Of a DNA stretch of 42,668 bases, positions 32,713 through 39,520 are shown piece by piece; the first letter of the stretch is position 1, and each line of letters begins with the position of its first letter. Position numbers and translations under genes: made by a program. Source of the DNA: a virus; IMG/VR virus record IMGVR_UViG_3300046012_001027, positions 1-42,668 of that record; one strand, 5' to 3'. A model generated the notes under the pieces. It was not told the DNA's origin, did no database searches, and saw only the letters and a list, made by a program, of their open reading frames with translations.

Positions 32713-33120
32713 ATGACTAAGCTTAATGAGATAAAAATAAATTGTACAATGGATGGGGGATATTGTGACGGCTTATACGCAGGGAATGTATCTTGCGGGG
32801 ATAAAACCTTTGGCTGGTCTTCGTATTATTCTAGTGACAATGAAGGAACATTAGGTATTTCAGTCACTAATAAAGGTGACATCATTTCTGAAATTGATTT
32901 TACCCAGATTGATGCAACAGAAGAAACGCAATATGATAGACAGGACGACGAAGATGAAATGGAGGAAAACAATCTTTCTTCTGTAGAATTAGATTCTATA
33001 GTAAATGCTTTGGAAAAATTTATTTTTAAGAATTGTATGGATGTTAGAGATGAACCTATTTATAAAAAGTATGAATACATTGACGTAAGTGAGGACGAGG
33101 ATGAAGAGGATGTCTATTGA
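32713..33120 (+). CDS. Acidic protein of unknown function
   Basis: This is a 135-residue protein with an AAAGGAGATA ribosome site. The N-terminal half looks like a small beta fold (KINCTMDGGYCDGLYAGNVSCGDKTF). The C-terminal half is very acidic (QDDEDEMEENN, SEDEDEEDVY). High negative charge and a strong promoter recall DNA-mimic or inhibitor proteins made early by phages, but there is no sequence match to a known one. It is the first of three small genes with near-identical ribosome sites. Confidence 0.65.
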   Translation: MTKLNEIKINCTMDGGYCDGLYAGNVSCGDKTFGWSSYYSSDNEGTLGISVTNKGDIISEIDFTQIDATEETQYDRQDDEDEMEENNLSSVELDSIVNALEKFIFKNCMDVRDEPIYKKYEYIDVSEDEDEEDVY

Positions 33121-33182
33121 CGCTGTAAAAAAGCACTTAGACATATAAACAATTAAACAATATAAATAAAGGAGATAGCAAG

Positions 33183-33515
33183 ATGAAAAACATGAAAACA
33201 AGGGAAAGACTGGTTAAAGGGGAGGTGCTATGTAATGCCTCTTCCTTAGTGCAAGAACTGATGTCAAGAAAAATACCTTGGAAAAATTTGGAAGAACTCG
33301 TAACTCGAAAGGATGAAAATGGAAACGTGCCAGAAGTTTTTGAATTCTGGATTGTAACGCCTTGGCTTGGAGAAAAATTAAAAGATCATGGAGAAGTAGT
33401 CACAGAGTTTTGTGATCTGGTTTTTTGGGGTCGACAAATGATGGGGCAATTAATATATGTTGATGATGTGATTGGTGCCATTGCTAGTAAGTTGCACAAT
33501 CGAAAATATTATTGA
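33183..33515 (+). CDS. Small protein of a plasmid/phage-borne family of unknown function
   Basis: This is a 110-residue protein with an AAAGGAGATA ribosome site. The core EVFEFWIVTPWLGEKLKDHG, followed by VFWGRQMMGQLIYVDDVI, matches from memory a small family found on plasmids and phages of proteobacteria. It is written as E-x-x-x-W/F-W-x-V-S-x-W-L-A-x-K-L-x-x-x-G ... WGRxxxGQxIxxDxVI. Its role is unknown to me. It lies in a three-gene operon behind a strong promoter and repeated operators. Confidence 0.65.
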   Translation: MKNMKTRERLVKGEVLCNASSLVQELMSRKIPWKNLEELVTRKDENGNVPEVFEFWIVTPWLGEKLKDHGEVVTEFCDLVFWGRQMMGQLIYVDDVIGAIASKLHNRKYY

Positions 33516-33532
33516 CATAAAGGAGATAATTT

Positions 33533-33727
33533 ATGAATATTTTTGTATTAATGAGTATAGAGTCAGCTTTTGTAGGGGCGTATGATTCCCATCAAAAAGC
33601 AAAAGAAGTTATGGATCGTATGAGAGGCACAATGTTAGATCATAATAATGGAGAGTCTGTGGAGTTGATTATTGAAGAGACCACACTTAATGATTTATCA
33701 ATGTTTAATCCAATTCAAACTTCTTAA
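33533..33727 (+). CDS. Small protein of unknown function
   Basis: This is a 64-residue protein, third in the operon, with AAAGGAGATAATTT before the ATG. The pattern IFVLMSIESAFVGAYDSHQKAKEVMDRM followed by ELIIEETTLND (split here by linker residues) is that of small phage and plasmid proteins with an edge strand, a helix and a closing strand. No proven function. The operon ends at a hairpin 14 bases after its stop. Confidence 0.6.
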   Translation: MNIFVLMSIESAFVGAYDSHQKAKEVMDRMRGTMLDHNNGESVELIIEETTLNDLSMFNPIQTS

Positions 33728-33740
33728 TTTTGTTAAACAA

Positions 33741-33764
33741 ACTGGGAGCGGCTAAGCTCCCAGT
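33741..33764. terminator. Terminator between convergent operons
   Basis: The perfect 9-bp stem ACTGGGAGC/GCTCCCAGT has a 6-base loop. It lies between the plus-strand small-gene operon and the minus-strand RusA operon, so it can serve both directions. T-runs on either side are short. Confidence 0.65.
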
Positions 33765-33786
33765 ACTGTCATTTCCTTTCTTTCAA

Positions 33787-34233
33787 TCATTTCTTTTTAT
33801 GTTCCTGCAACAACCGCTTTACTTCTTGAATTTCTTCTTCGAGAAAGATAGATTTCTTTGTGTCTCGGCACTGCCCTATTATGTTAAATAACTTATCACC
33901 GTCCTCCACGGTAATATCACCCTCGCCTATACTTTTAACAACAATGTTTTCATTGTCAGCGATATCTTGCAAGGTTTCCATAGGCTTAAGGTCAATGTTA
34001 ACCTTTTTTGACTTCGCATTTGGGAGAATCTTATTAAGCAGGAATTGTTGAGCCTGACTACGTGTAGCTACTTCTAAAGCAGTCTGAGCAATTTCTAGTT
34101 GAAGATCATACAATTGCCTACAATTATCTTCTCCGATACGCTCTAACTCCGTAGCAAACCTGTGTTTGCTTCCTTTATTACCACGGCCTAATTTGTGGCC
34201 TGCTTTTAAAGTATTCTTTGGATTTCTATTCAT
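33787..34233 (-). CDS. DUF5681-like DNA-binding protein, possible terminase small subunit
   Basis: This is a 148-residue protein with a Gly/Lys-rich start (LKAGHKLGRGNKGSKHRF) of the 'GRPKGSKN' type, then helices (DLQLEIAQTALEVATRSQAQQ, LLNKILP). IDLKPMETLQDI, GDITVEDGDKLFNIIGQCRD and a C-terminal coiled coil complete it. This order (AT-hook-like start, RILP, ETxxD, ITxEEG) fits DUF5681-type phage proteins that sometimes serve as small terminases. It is last in the RusA operon and far from the large terminase gene, so the packaging role is uncertain. Confidence 0.55.
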   Translation of the reverse strand: MNRNPKNTLKAGHKLGRGNKGSKHRFATELERIGEDNCRQLYDLQLEIAQTALEVATRSQAQQFLLNKILPNAKSKKVNIDLKPMETLQDIADNENIVVKSIGEGDITVEDGDKLFNIIGQCRDTKKSIFLEEEIQEVKRLLQEHKKK

Positions 34234-34250
34234 AACCTATCCATTGTTGT

Positions 34251-34676
34251 TTAATTCCTATCCCTTATAGCATTATATATCCAAAGTAAATCGTTGGATT
34301 TCAGATATATAGCCCCATTATCTTCTATTTCCATTTTTTTTCCTGTCATCCGACAAATCTCTGGCTCCATAGAAAATTCCTCCTTATCTTCCACTATAAA
34401 TATTTTATAGTATTTAAATAAAATTTCATCTATTTTTTTCTCATAAGGGTTAAATCCATCCTTGCCCAGTATTTCCACTGTTGTACGGGTGACAGGCCGT
34501 ACACCTGCAATATGATAATCTTTATGGGATATTTGCCAAAATTCTGATTTTGTTTCAGAGTCGTTAAGTTTTGTTAGAAGTCTATTAATCTTTTCCTGCC
34601 GATTCTCTTCTTTTGTACGTTCTGTAGGAGATGAAGCTTTTGTCCTATCTACTCTTTCATCATGCTGCTTTGCCAT
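34251..34676 (-). CDS. Unknown protein in the RusA operon
   Basis: This is a 141-residue protein whose start lies inside the end of the 218-aa gene (17-base overlap), with GGAGGAATTGT as ribosome site. The basic, charged N-terminus (EERTKEENRQEKINRLLTKL-like) is followed by a mixed fold (YHIAGVRPVTRTTVEILG, YKIFIVEDKEEFSM, GAIYLKSNDLLWIYNA). No family is recognised. Its tight coupling to the gene before it suggests the two products act together. Confidence 0.6.
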   Translation of the reverse strand: MAKQHDERVDRTKASSPTERTKEENRQEKINRLLTKLNDSETKSEFWQISHKDYHIAGVRPVTRTTVEILGKDGFNPYEKKIDEILFKYYKIFIVEDKEEFSMEPEICRMTGKKMEIEDNGAIYLKSNDLLWIYNAIRDRN

Positions 34677-35316
34677 ACAATTCCTCCAGGCATATATTTA
34701 AATCTTTCTTAAAAAACACTCTTTCTATCGTCATAATATCATAAAGCAGGAAAAAAGTATTGGGATTGGCTAAAAAATCAGGGAAGTCAAATGAATGACA
34801 CCAAAGTTGTTTTTTTCCATCATCAACAAGATTATTATTGGACGGCTTTGGTTTGTAAAGAGTGAAATCATCAATTGATTTATTATAGAATCTTAAAATA
34901 CCCCCTTCATTAGCTTTCGAGAGTGTGTCACGAATTACTGTATTTTCTTCATCTATTTTATAATCATACCAATTCCTTTTAGATGTTAAGTCTTGAAGAA
35001 GAACAAATCTGTATAATGGATTTGGGACGAATTCATCAGCCTTTTCGAAGTTGTAAAAACAATATTCAGGATAAAACAAATCAGTACTAACATCACGATG
35101 TACCATCATGTAATAATTATTACGTCCTTTAGTGGGGCGAATTATGGGGATATCGCTTCTATAAGCACCCAGCTTCATATTGAGATCGCCAAGGAAAAGT
35201 GGGTCCTTAACCCAATACCTCACCTCAGCAGACGTAGCACTAAATTTGACATATAATAATTTACATAGCTCATCATAATTTATCATATCTTTCTGATGTG
35301 TAATTTTATCTTCCAC
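34660..35316 (-). CDS. Unknown protein in the RusA operon
   Basis: This is a 218-residue protein starting at GTG directly after the RusA stop (TAAGTG), with AAGGAG nine bases upstream. It contains YDELCKLLYVKFSATSAEVRY, NYYMMVHRDVSTDLFYPEY and FLANPNTFFLLYDI, rich in Phe, Tyr and Asp. I recognise no domain. Its place behind a Holliday-junction resolvase suggests DNA metabolism, but nothing in the sequence proves it. Confidence 0.6.
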   Translation of the reverse strand: MEDKITHQKDMINYDELCKLLYVKFSATSAEVRYWVKDPLFLGDLNMKLGAYRSDIPIIRPTKGRNNYYMMVHRDVSTDLFYPEYCFYNFEKADEFVPNPLYRFVLLQDLTSKRNWYDYKIDEENTVIRDTLSKANEGGILRFYNKSIDDFTLYKPKPSNNNLVDDGKKQLWCHSFDFPDFLANPNTFFLLYDIMTIERVFFKKDLNICLEELYGKAA

Positions 35317-35736
35317 TTATTCTATCTCCTTCCACAGCATTTCATGATCCTTGAGATTTTGTGATTTTGTATAGCTTTGTATTCTAATATGCCATGCAGG
35401 ATTTTGTGAAACATCAGATGGGATAAGATGGAGTGAAACAATTTGCTTGTCATTGTCAATGATGCCGGACATTTCAATTGCATCAAAGACTATCTTCAAT
35501 CCATTATGATTATCTCCCCGTCTGTTAGGAGGAGAGGATACTATAGACACTTTCACTTTTTCTTTTCCAAATTTAATGTGTGGAAAAGTATAATGTATAA
35601 GCTCAGCGACCATTTTTTTGTAATTATTTGCTTCAGTAGTCAAGCCACGCCCCTTAAGCTTTCCATCCTTCACTTTACGATTGTAGTAAATGCGGTTAAC
35701 TGAAGGCGGGTAGGGGATATTAAACTCTATTTTCAT
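35317..35736 (-). CDS. rusA: RusA-type Holliday junction resolvase
   Basis: This is a 139-residue protein, the usual RusA size. It opens with FNIPYPPSVNRIYYNR and carries the metal-binding core NRRGDNHNGLKIVFDAIEMS with Asp75, Lys81 and Asp85, then GIIDNDKQI with Asp94/Asp96. RusA cuts four-way junctions, and phages use it to resolve recombination intermediates before packaging. It heads a four-gene leftward operon. A TATGATAAT sequence ends only ~4 bases from the ATG, and a terminator-like hairpin lies just upstream, so the transcript may be leaderless or attenuated. Confidence 0.9.
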   Translation of the reverse strand: MKIEFNIPYPPSVNRIYYNRKVKDGKLKGRGLTTEANNYKKMVAELIHYTFPHIKFGKEKVKVSIVSSPPNRRGDNHNGLKIVFDAIEMSGIIDNDKQIVSLHLIPSDVSQNPAWHIRIQSYTKSQNLKDHEMLWKEIE

Positions 35737-35744
35737 ACAATTAT

Positions 35745-35796
35745 CATAACATTTTTTTAAAAAATTAAAAGCCCCTCTTAATCATTCGGGAGGGGA
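35745..35796 (-). terminator. Terminator-like hairpin just upstream of rusA
   Basis: On the minus strand CCCCTC and GAGGGG pair around a 12-base loop, followed by CTTTTAATTTTTT. It reads as a rho-independent terminator less than 30 bases before the RusA start. It may be an attenuator for the RusA operon or may end an upstream leftward transcript. Confidence 0.6.
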
Positions 35797-35806
35797 AAAA
35801 AATATC

Positions 35807-35926
35807 TTGCACTAATAATTAATTAAAGTTATTATAATAATGTGCTGTGTTGGCGTCATGTTGGCCAACATGGCATCATAGTAAGTAAGTCCTTTATTGA
35901 TCATCAATATAAAGGGGTTTTTGTTT
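35807..35926 (+). ncRNA. Candidate phage small RNA (~85 nt) with promoter and terminator
   Basis: TTGCAC (35807-35812), a 17-base spacer and TATTAT (35830-35835) form a promoter, predicting a start near 35842. The transcript would hold a 13-bp hairpin with one mismatch, centred on the perfect palindrome ATGTTGGCCAACAT (35858-35871). It would end at a rho-independent terminator: CCTTTA-TTGA / TCAA-TA-TAAAGG at 35891-35915, then TTTTTGTTTT. No open frame of note lies inside. The palindrome alone could instead be an operator. Confidence 0.5.
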
Positions 35927-35945
35927 TACTGTTAATTATCTCCTT

Positions 35946-35985
35946 AAAAATAGCCCATGGTATTAAAATATCATGGGCTATTTTA
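35946..35985. terminator. Bidirectional terminator after the 245-aa gene
   Basis: A 13-bp stem (AAAATAGCCCATG / CATGGGCTATTTT) has a 12-base AT loop and T-runs on both strands. It ends the leftward 245-aa gene and would stop rightward read-through from the small RNA locus. Confidence 0.8.
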
Positions 35986-36059
35986 ATCCCCTGTCTTTAT
36001 TATCTCACGATCGTTATCTGAGCTTAAACTCATATTTTTCCTCTCCTGTTTTCAAAACC

Positions 36060-36797
36060 CTAAATTAATAATTTATTGCATGGATTCAACATTAAATAAT
36101 TTCTCACCAGCATATTTTCAGAATGTTCCTCCCATAGGCTTTTTTTAAATTCAAATAAGGCTACTTCCAGAGAATTTCCCCATTCCGAAACAATATGTTC
36201 ATTTACGCTAATAGCTACCCTCTTTCTTTTATCGTTTGAAGAACTTACATCCCTTTGATGTGTAATGATATCATCATATATTGATATAATTTTCATATAA
36301 TCTTTATCTACGAATAAAATAAGTGTATCTATTTTTTTACTTAGGCAAAATATAAGTAGTTGATACATTATTCTCATTTGAAAATGTAAAAACATGTTTC
36401 CGAAAAGAAAGTCGTCCCCTTCTACAAATTCCTCAAGATTTTCAGCGTTTATCTTCCCGAAATCACATAAAAGAGACTGTGAATTATCACCATCATCACT
36501 AATCTCTAACGGGATCATATGATACATACGATGGAATTTATGGGAGCAAACAAGCGCCCATGAGGTAGGGCGACCTGATTCATGCGCCATGTTCCTGATT
36601 TCTCCCCTATACCCCTCCAGGTTTTTTTTAATGTGGGATGATAGATTGCCTCCCAGGCTATATTCATCGTTATCAGTCCATTCCTCCTTAATACAATCCT
36701 TTATATTTGAAACTTTAGGATTCAAATTGACCACAATTCCGAACTTTGGATATTTCTTGCTCGGAACAATAATATAATCCTTACCATTTTTTTTCAT
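36060..36797 (-). CDS. Unknown protein divergent from the Xre-type regulator
   Basis: This is a 245-residue protein beginning MKKNGKDYIIVPSKKYPKF, with an AGGAGGAGATA-type ribosome site. The second half has a hydrophobic stretch (MRIMYQLLIFCLSKKIDTLILFV) that looks like a core helix and strand rather than a membrane segment. No family is recognised. Because it is divergently transcribed from a small Xre protein across palindromic DNA, it may be a partner or target of that regulator. Confidence 0.6.
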   Translation of the reverse strand: MKKNGKDYIIVPSKKYPKFGIVVNLNPKVSNIKDCIKEEWTDNDEYSLGGNLSSHIKKNLEGYRGEIRNMAHESGRPTSWALVCSHKFHRMYHMIPLEISDDGDNSQSLLCDFGKINAENLEEFVEGDDFLFGNMFLHFQMRIMYQLLIFCLSKKIDTLILFVDKDYMKIISIYDDIITHQRDVSSSNDKRKRVAISVNEHIVSEWGNSLEVALFEFKKSLWEEHSENMLVRNYLMLNPCNKLLI

Positions 36798-36839
36798 TAT
36801 CTCCTCCTTTTTTTATAACTTGACCATTCCCATCATACC

Positions 36840-36937
36840 ATACCATGGTATTAATCTATAGATCAATAAAAAAATCCTATAGGTTAAAAATATAGTGCGT
36901 CTTCCTCCCTAATATGCTAAAAAGGGAGTGTGTCCCT
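36840..36937. promoter_or_regulatory. Operator-like palindromes between the divergent genes
   Basis: In the 158-base divergent gap are ATACCATGGTAT (36840-36851), CCTATAGG (36876-36883) and AGGGA-GTGTG-TCCCT (36923-36937). The last lies just before the Xre gene's ribosome site. These dyads are the likely binding sites of the Xre-type protein; which is used cannot be told by eye. Confidence 0.45.
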
Positions 36938-36955
36938 ATGTAATGGAGAAATTAA

Positions 36956-37246
36956 ATGAAAAAAGAAATTAAGGTATCTGAACCAGCTAAACGTATCCGT
37001 AAGATACGGGAAAAACTAAAACTGACAAGAAAAGAATTTTGGAAACTTACAGGTATAAGCCCAAGCACGTTATATAAAATAGAAATTGGAGAAAGCCCAG
37101 TTACATGGTCAAGAGCAAAGCTTTTTGCTACCCTGTTTATTTACAAATTACATGTGAGTCCTTTCGAAGCAAGGGAAGAAGTTATTTTAACAGGCAAGCT
37201 TCCCGATGACCTGAAATTACAGTACAATCCAACAAAATATTATTGA
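36956..37246 (+). CDS. Xre-type helix-turn-helix regulator
   Basis: This is a 96-residue protein with a standard Cro/C1-type HTH in residues ~10-65 (RIRKIREKLKLTRKEFWKL, then TGISPSTLYKIEIGE). The recognition helix is SPSTLYKIE. The C-terminus is short (EAREEVILTGKLPDDLKL), so there is no sensor or peptidase domain. It would bind dyads in the gap upstream and control itself and the divergent 245-aa gene. A GGAG ribosome site stands before the ATG and a terminator follows the stop. Confidence 0.85.
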   Translation: MKKEIKVSEPAKRIRKIREKLKLTRKEFWKLTGISPSTLYKIEIGESPVTWSRAKLFATLFIYKLHVSPFEAREEVILTGKLPDDLKLQYNPTKYY

Positions 37247-37259
37247 CATAGATGCAAGT

Positions 37260-37294
37260 GATTGGTAACATAAGCAACGTATTACCAATCTTTT
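37260..37294 (+). terminator. Terminator of the Xre gene
   Basis: The stem GATTGGTAA/TTACCAATC (9 bp, 13-base loop) is followed by TTTTCTCT. It lies 13 bases after the Xre stop and only 7 bases before the tRNA-like gene, which it may isolate or provide with a processed 5' end. Confidence 0.75.
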
Positions 37295-37300
37295 CTCTAT

Positions 37301-37392
37301 GGAAAGCGTACCTCAGTTGGTTAGAGGTCCGGCCGCGTTAGCTTAAACCTAACAACGCCGGAAGTCGTTGGTTCGAGTCCAACCGCTTTCCC
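37301..37392 (+). tRNA. tRNA-like gene with a doubled anticodon arm (apparent UAA anticodon)
   Basis: The acceptor GGAAAGC/GCTTTCC, D arm CCTC/GAGG with AGTTGGTTA loop, and T arm GTTGG-TTCGAGT-CCAAC are all canonical. The anticodon arm is not. The stem CCGGC/GCCGG continues through a 3x3 internal loop (CGC/AAC) into a second perfect 5-bp stem GTTAG/CTAAC with a 7-base loop CTTAAAC, whose centre would be anticodon UAA. Removing a 17-base segment would leave a near-normal loop. It could be a tRNA carrying an insertion, a decoy, or a pseudo-tRNA. The discriminator is C and CCA is not encoded. Confidence 0.65.
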
Positions 37393-37571
37393 CTCCAGGA
37401 AGAGAATCCCCCTCTATTCAAAAACGCTCACAGAAGCCCGTACACGAGCTTTAAGACACTTCAGGCATACAACTATAGCAAACATACTAACAAGGCATAC
37501 ACGATCAAATTTAGGGGGTTTAAGGGGCATTTTAAAGTCAACAAACCATTAAGTTAATTTTGTTGGTATTT
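37393..37571. other. Non-coding gap after the tRNA-like gene
   Basis: About 180 bases lie between the tRNA-like gene and the stop of the replication protein. I see no open frame, promoter or hairpin of note apart from the start of the dispersed repeat at the right edge. Confidence 0.5.
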
Positions 37572-37626
37572 TCACCCACCCTCCCCACTCATGCTTAAAA
37601 CCGGACTTAAAAGGGGACTTAATTCC
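37570..37626 (-). repeat. Dispersed repeat, copy 2, forming the end of the replication gene
   Basis: The minus strand matches the plus strand of 24398-24466 over 42 identical bases plus a shorter flank. Here the repeat encodes the last residues of the replication protein (SPLLSPVLSMSGEGG and stop), so it seems to have replaced or extended the original C-terminus. Confidence 0.85.
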
Positions 37627-39017
37627 TTTTCAGCCCTTTCTTTCCTCCTTTCAAATATTTCTTCCCTAATGGTTTGGTAAGGAATGGATGGGAAAGATTT
37701 GGCCTTTATATCGTTATGACATAGCTGAGTATTTTTCCTTTGATATTTGCGGACAGGATTAGGTGTCTCAGTAAATAAAATATTACTTCCTTGTAATCCT
37801 TCAATATTTTCAATGGTATTTTTTACCTGGGTATAATAATTCTCCGCTTCTTTTTTTTGTTGGGGGGTATCAAACATAAACAGGACAGAGGAGGAGTCCC
37901 GTTGCAGGATAATTGAGACCTTTTCGGGGGGAAATATGATGCGATAGGTTTCTTTCCCTAAATCAGTCTCTAACATTTCCCTTATTTTTCTTTCCATTGC
38001 CTTGGAGGGGTTAATTTCCTCCGTCGCTTTACGATAAATTCTCTCCACCACGCTGCCTTGCGTTTTTTTTACGGGCCACATTTCTTTGTTCAGCCATGTA
38101 TGGGGACGCGTTATGAACTCATGTGACCTATTGTTGTGTTTTTGGGCACGTACAAAATCATCTGCATATTCACACAAAAATTTAAAGGATTTCTTGGTTA
38201 AGGCTATCTCCAATGCCTGCTTGACCAATTTATAGCTTGTTTTATCCAATGTTGGCCAAATTGCCATAAATGCCCTGGTTTCGCTATCAATTGCAAGCAC
38301 GTCCCGTAACTGGCGTAGGTCGCTAGGGGCTTGCTTGTATTTTATCCCTTCAATAATTTTATTAAAACCATCCATCCCTTGCGTAGCTTCAGCGTCGTTT
38401 GTCTCAGTGGAGGGTTCGGTGGTTTGATTGGTAATCTTATGTGTAATCTTATGTATAATGTCAGAAGTGGAATTTTCCCCCAGAGAAGTGGAATTTTCCC
38501 CCAGAGAAGTGGAATTTTCCCCCAGAGAAGTGGAATTTTCCCCCAGAGAAGTGGAATTTTCCCCCAGAGAAGTGGAATTTTCCCGATCTGATAGTGCTTT
38601 TTTCACCGCCTTGTTGATAGATTTTGTGCTATCTGGCTTAGCATGAAATTTATCCTGGCCTTCCACAATCTTGCTAAGGTTGACAGCGTAATGGGTTATT
38701 CCTCCAGCTTTTTCCCTAGTGACCGATATATAGTTGAGGGCAACCAATTTCTTCCTTACGTATTTTATTTCATCGATCGTCAATGCTGTCTCCTCCCTCC
38801 ACTCCTTGTCTGTCTTGTAGAATGTTCCACATTTTTTCCTTTTCCACATTATATTATCCCAATATATGCATTTGCTAAGGAATAGGGCTGCATCGGTTGA
38901 CCCTGTCAGATAGACAAAATCTTTATTTACTACCAGGACAGGCTGTTTCTGGGAGTGGTAAATTTCCCTTGCTTCATCAGGAGATAAACCCGCGTCATTT
39001 GTAGGGGGGGATTCCAT
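37572..39017 (-). CDS. Phage replication protein with winged-helix start and internal iterons
   Basis: This is a 481-residue protein. Residues ~25-115 form a winged-helix domain typical of phage/plasmid initiators (DAALFLSKCIYWDN ... FYKTDKEWREETALTIDEIKY ... LNYISVTREKAGGITHYAV). Residues ~143-185 are five repeats of GENSTSL. The remainder is helical, and residues ~345-405 (LGKETYRIIFPPEKVSIIL ... AENYYTQVKNTIENI) resemble the DnaA N-terminal domain that contacts DnaB. The C-terminus is supplied by a dispersed repeat. The GENSTSL stretch is coded by 21-bp DNA repeats, as lambda O carries its origin inside its own gene. AAGGAAG precedes the ATG. Confidence 0.75.
   Translation of the reverse strand: MESPPTNDAGLSPDEAREIYHSQKQPVLVVNKDFVYLTGSTDAALFLSKCIYWDNIMWKRKKCGTFYKTDKEWREETALTIDEIKYVRKKLVALNYISVTREKAGGITHYAVNLSKIVEGQDKFHAKPDSTKSINKAVKKALSDRENSTSLGENSTSLGENSTSLGENSTSLGENSTSLGENSTSDIIHKITHKITNQTTEPSTETNDAEATQGMDGFNKIIEGIKYKQAPSDLRQLRDVLAIDSETRAFMAIWPTLDKTSYKLVKQALEIALTKKSFKFLCEYADDFVRAQKHNNRSHEFITRPHTWLNKEMWPVKKTQGSVVERIYRKATEEINPSKAMERKIREMLETDLGKETYRIIFPPEKVSIILQRDSSSVLFMFDTPQQKKEAENYYTQVKNTIENIEGLQGSNILFTETPNPVRKYQRKNTQLCHNDIKAKSFPSIPYQTIREEIFERRKERAEKELSPLLSPVLSMSGEGG
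38463..38584. repeat. Six 21-bp iterons inside the replication gene, candidate origin
   Basis: Copies of GTGGAATTTTCCCCCAGAGAA-type sequence start at 38467, 38488, 38509, 38530, 38551 and 38572, the last cut short. They are exact direct repeats with no spacers, 21 bp being two helical turns. Each holds a dyad (GGAA-TTTTCC). They fit initiator-binding iterons better than protein needs, since the coded GENSTSL stretch is a plain Ser/Thr-rich linker. Confidence 0.85.
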
Positions 39018-39256
39018 TAATATGCTTCCTTTTATGTGATGTAAAAGTTTAAAAGACTAAAAAAAATAATTAAAATCAGGTAAAAATCAATTATTAATTC
39101 AGAGTAGAAAGTATTTAGGTTACTCCAGTTAATTTAACTGACCAATAAAAAACCCCCCTTAATTAGATAGGGGGGTATTTTTTGTTTCAAGGATTATCTT
39201 ACCTGAATTAATGGCAAGTGTAAATTTGTAATTGGCAGACGTTATGCAGGTAATTT
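39018..39256. promoter_or_regulatory. Upstream region of the replication gene
   Basis: This 240-base gap holds a perfect 15-base palindrome CAGTTAA-T-TTAACTG (39126-39140), likely an operator, next to a bidirectional terminator. An AT-rich stretch with TTGATT...TATTTT leads on the minus strand to the replication gene. No further gene is seen. Confidence 0.5.
39152..39184. terminator. Bidirectional terminator
   Basis: ACCCCCC and GGGGGGT pair around TTAATTAGATA, followed by ATTTTTTG on the plus strand and TTTTTTATT on the minus strand. It separates the DnaA-N-like gene from the replication gene. Confidence 0.85.
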
Positions 39257-39520
39257 TTATACACGCTGACGTGTATTATAGTGAATGAACCTCACTTCTT
39301 TATTTTCATGAGCCGGCATTCGCCGGATGGCTTCCTGGACTTGAGATTTATATTTCATATCAGCATGACCTCGGGTAAAAGCTCCCATAAAAATAAAATC
39401 AATGGCATTAGAATAAATTTTTATGGGTGTATTCTTAAAATAGGATTTGTAGGCCCCTTCCCCTAATGAATTAATTACCATATTATATATGGAATTTTCT
39501 TCCTGGCTACGTTGATTCAT
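39257..39520 (-). CDS. Small DnaA N-terminal-domain-like protein
   Basis: This is an 87-residue protein. The pattern IYNMVINSLGEGAYKSYFKNT ... IDFIFMGAFTRGHADMKY ... QVQEAIRRM follows DnaA domain I: an L-G-x-x-x-Y/F-x-S-W/Y-F helix, a hydrophobic strand, then an A-P/F segment and a closing helix. DnaA domain I recruits the DnaB helicase. A free-standing copy beside the phage initiator could help load helicase or interfere with host DnaA. The match is by eye and weak in places. An AAAGGAG site precedes the ATG, and a hairpin (39543-39586) lies in its leader. Confidence 0.5.
   Translation of the reverse strand: MNQRSQEENSIYNMVINSLGEGAYKSYFKNTPIKIYSNAIDFIFMGAFTRGHADMKYKSQVQEAIRRMPAHENKEVRFIHYNTRQRV

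Noticed and set aside
37301-37392. Prophage attachment site in the tRNA-like gene
   Set aside because: No integrase gene is visible and no duplicate of the tRNA 3' end was noticed, so there is no support for an att site.
38463-38584. Repeat array that could be read as CRISPR
   Set aside because: The copies are contiguous with no spacers, lie in a coding frame and are only 21 bp, so iterons fit better.
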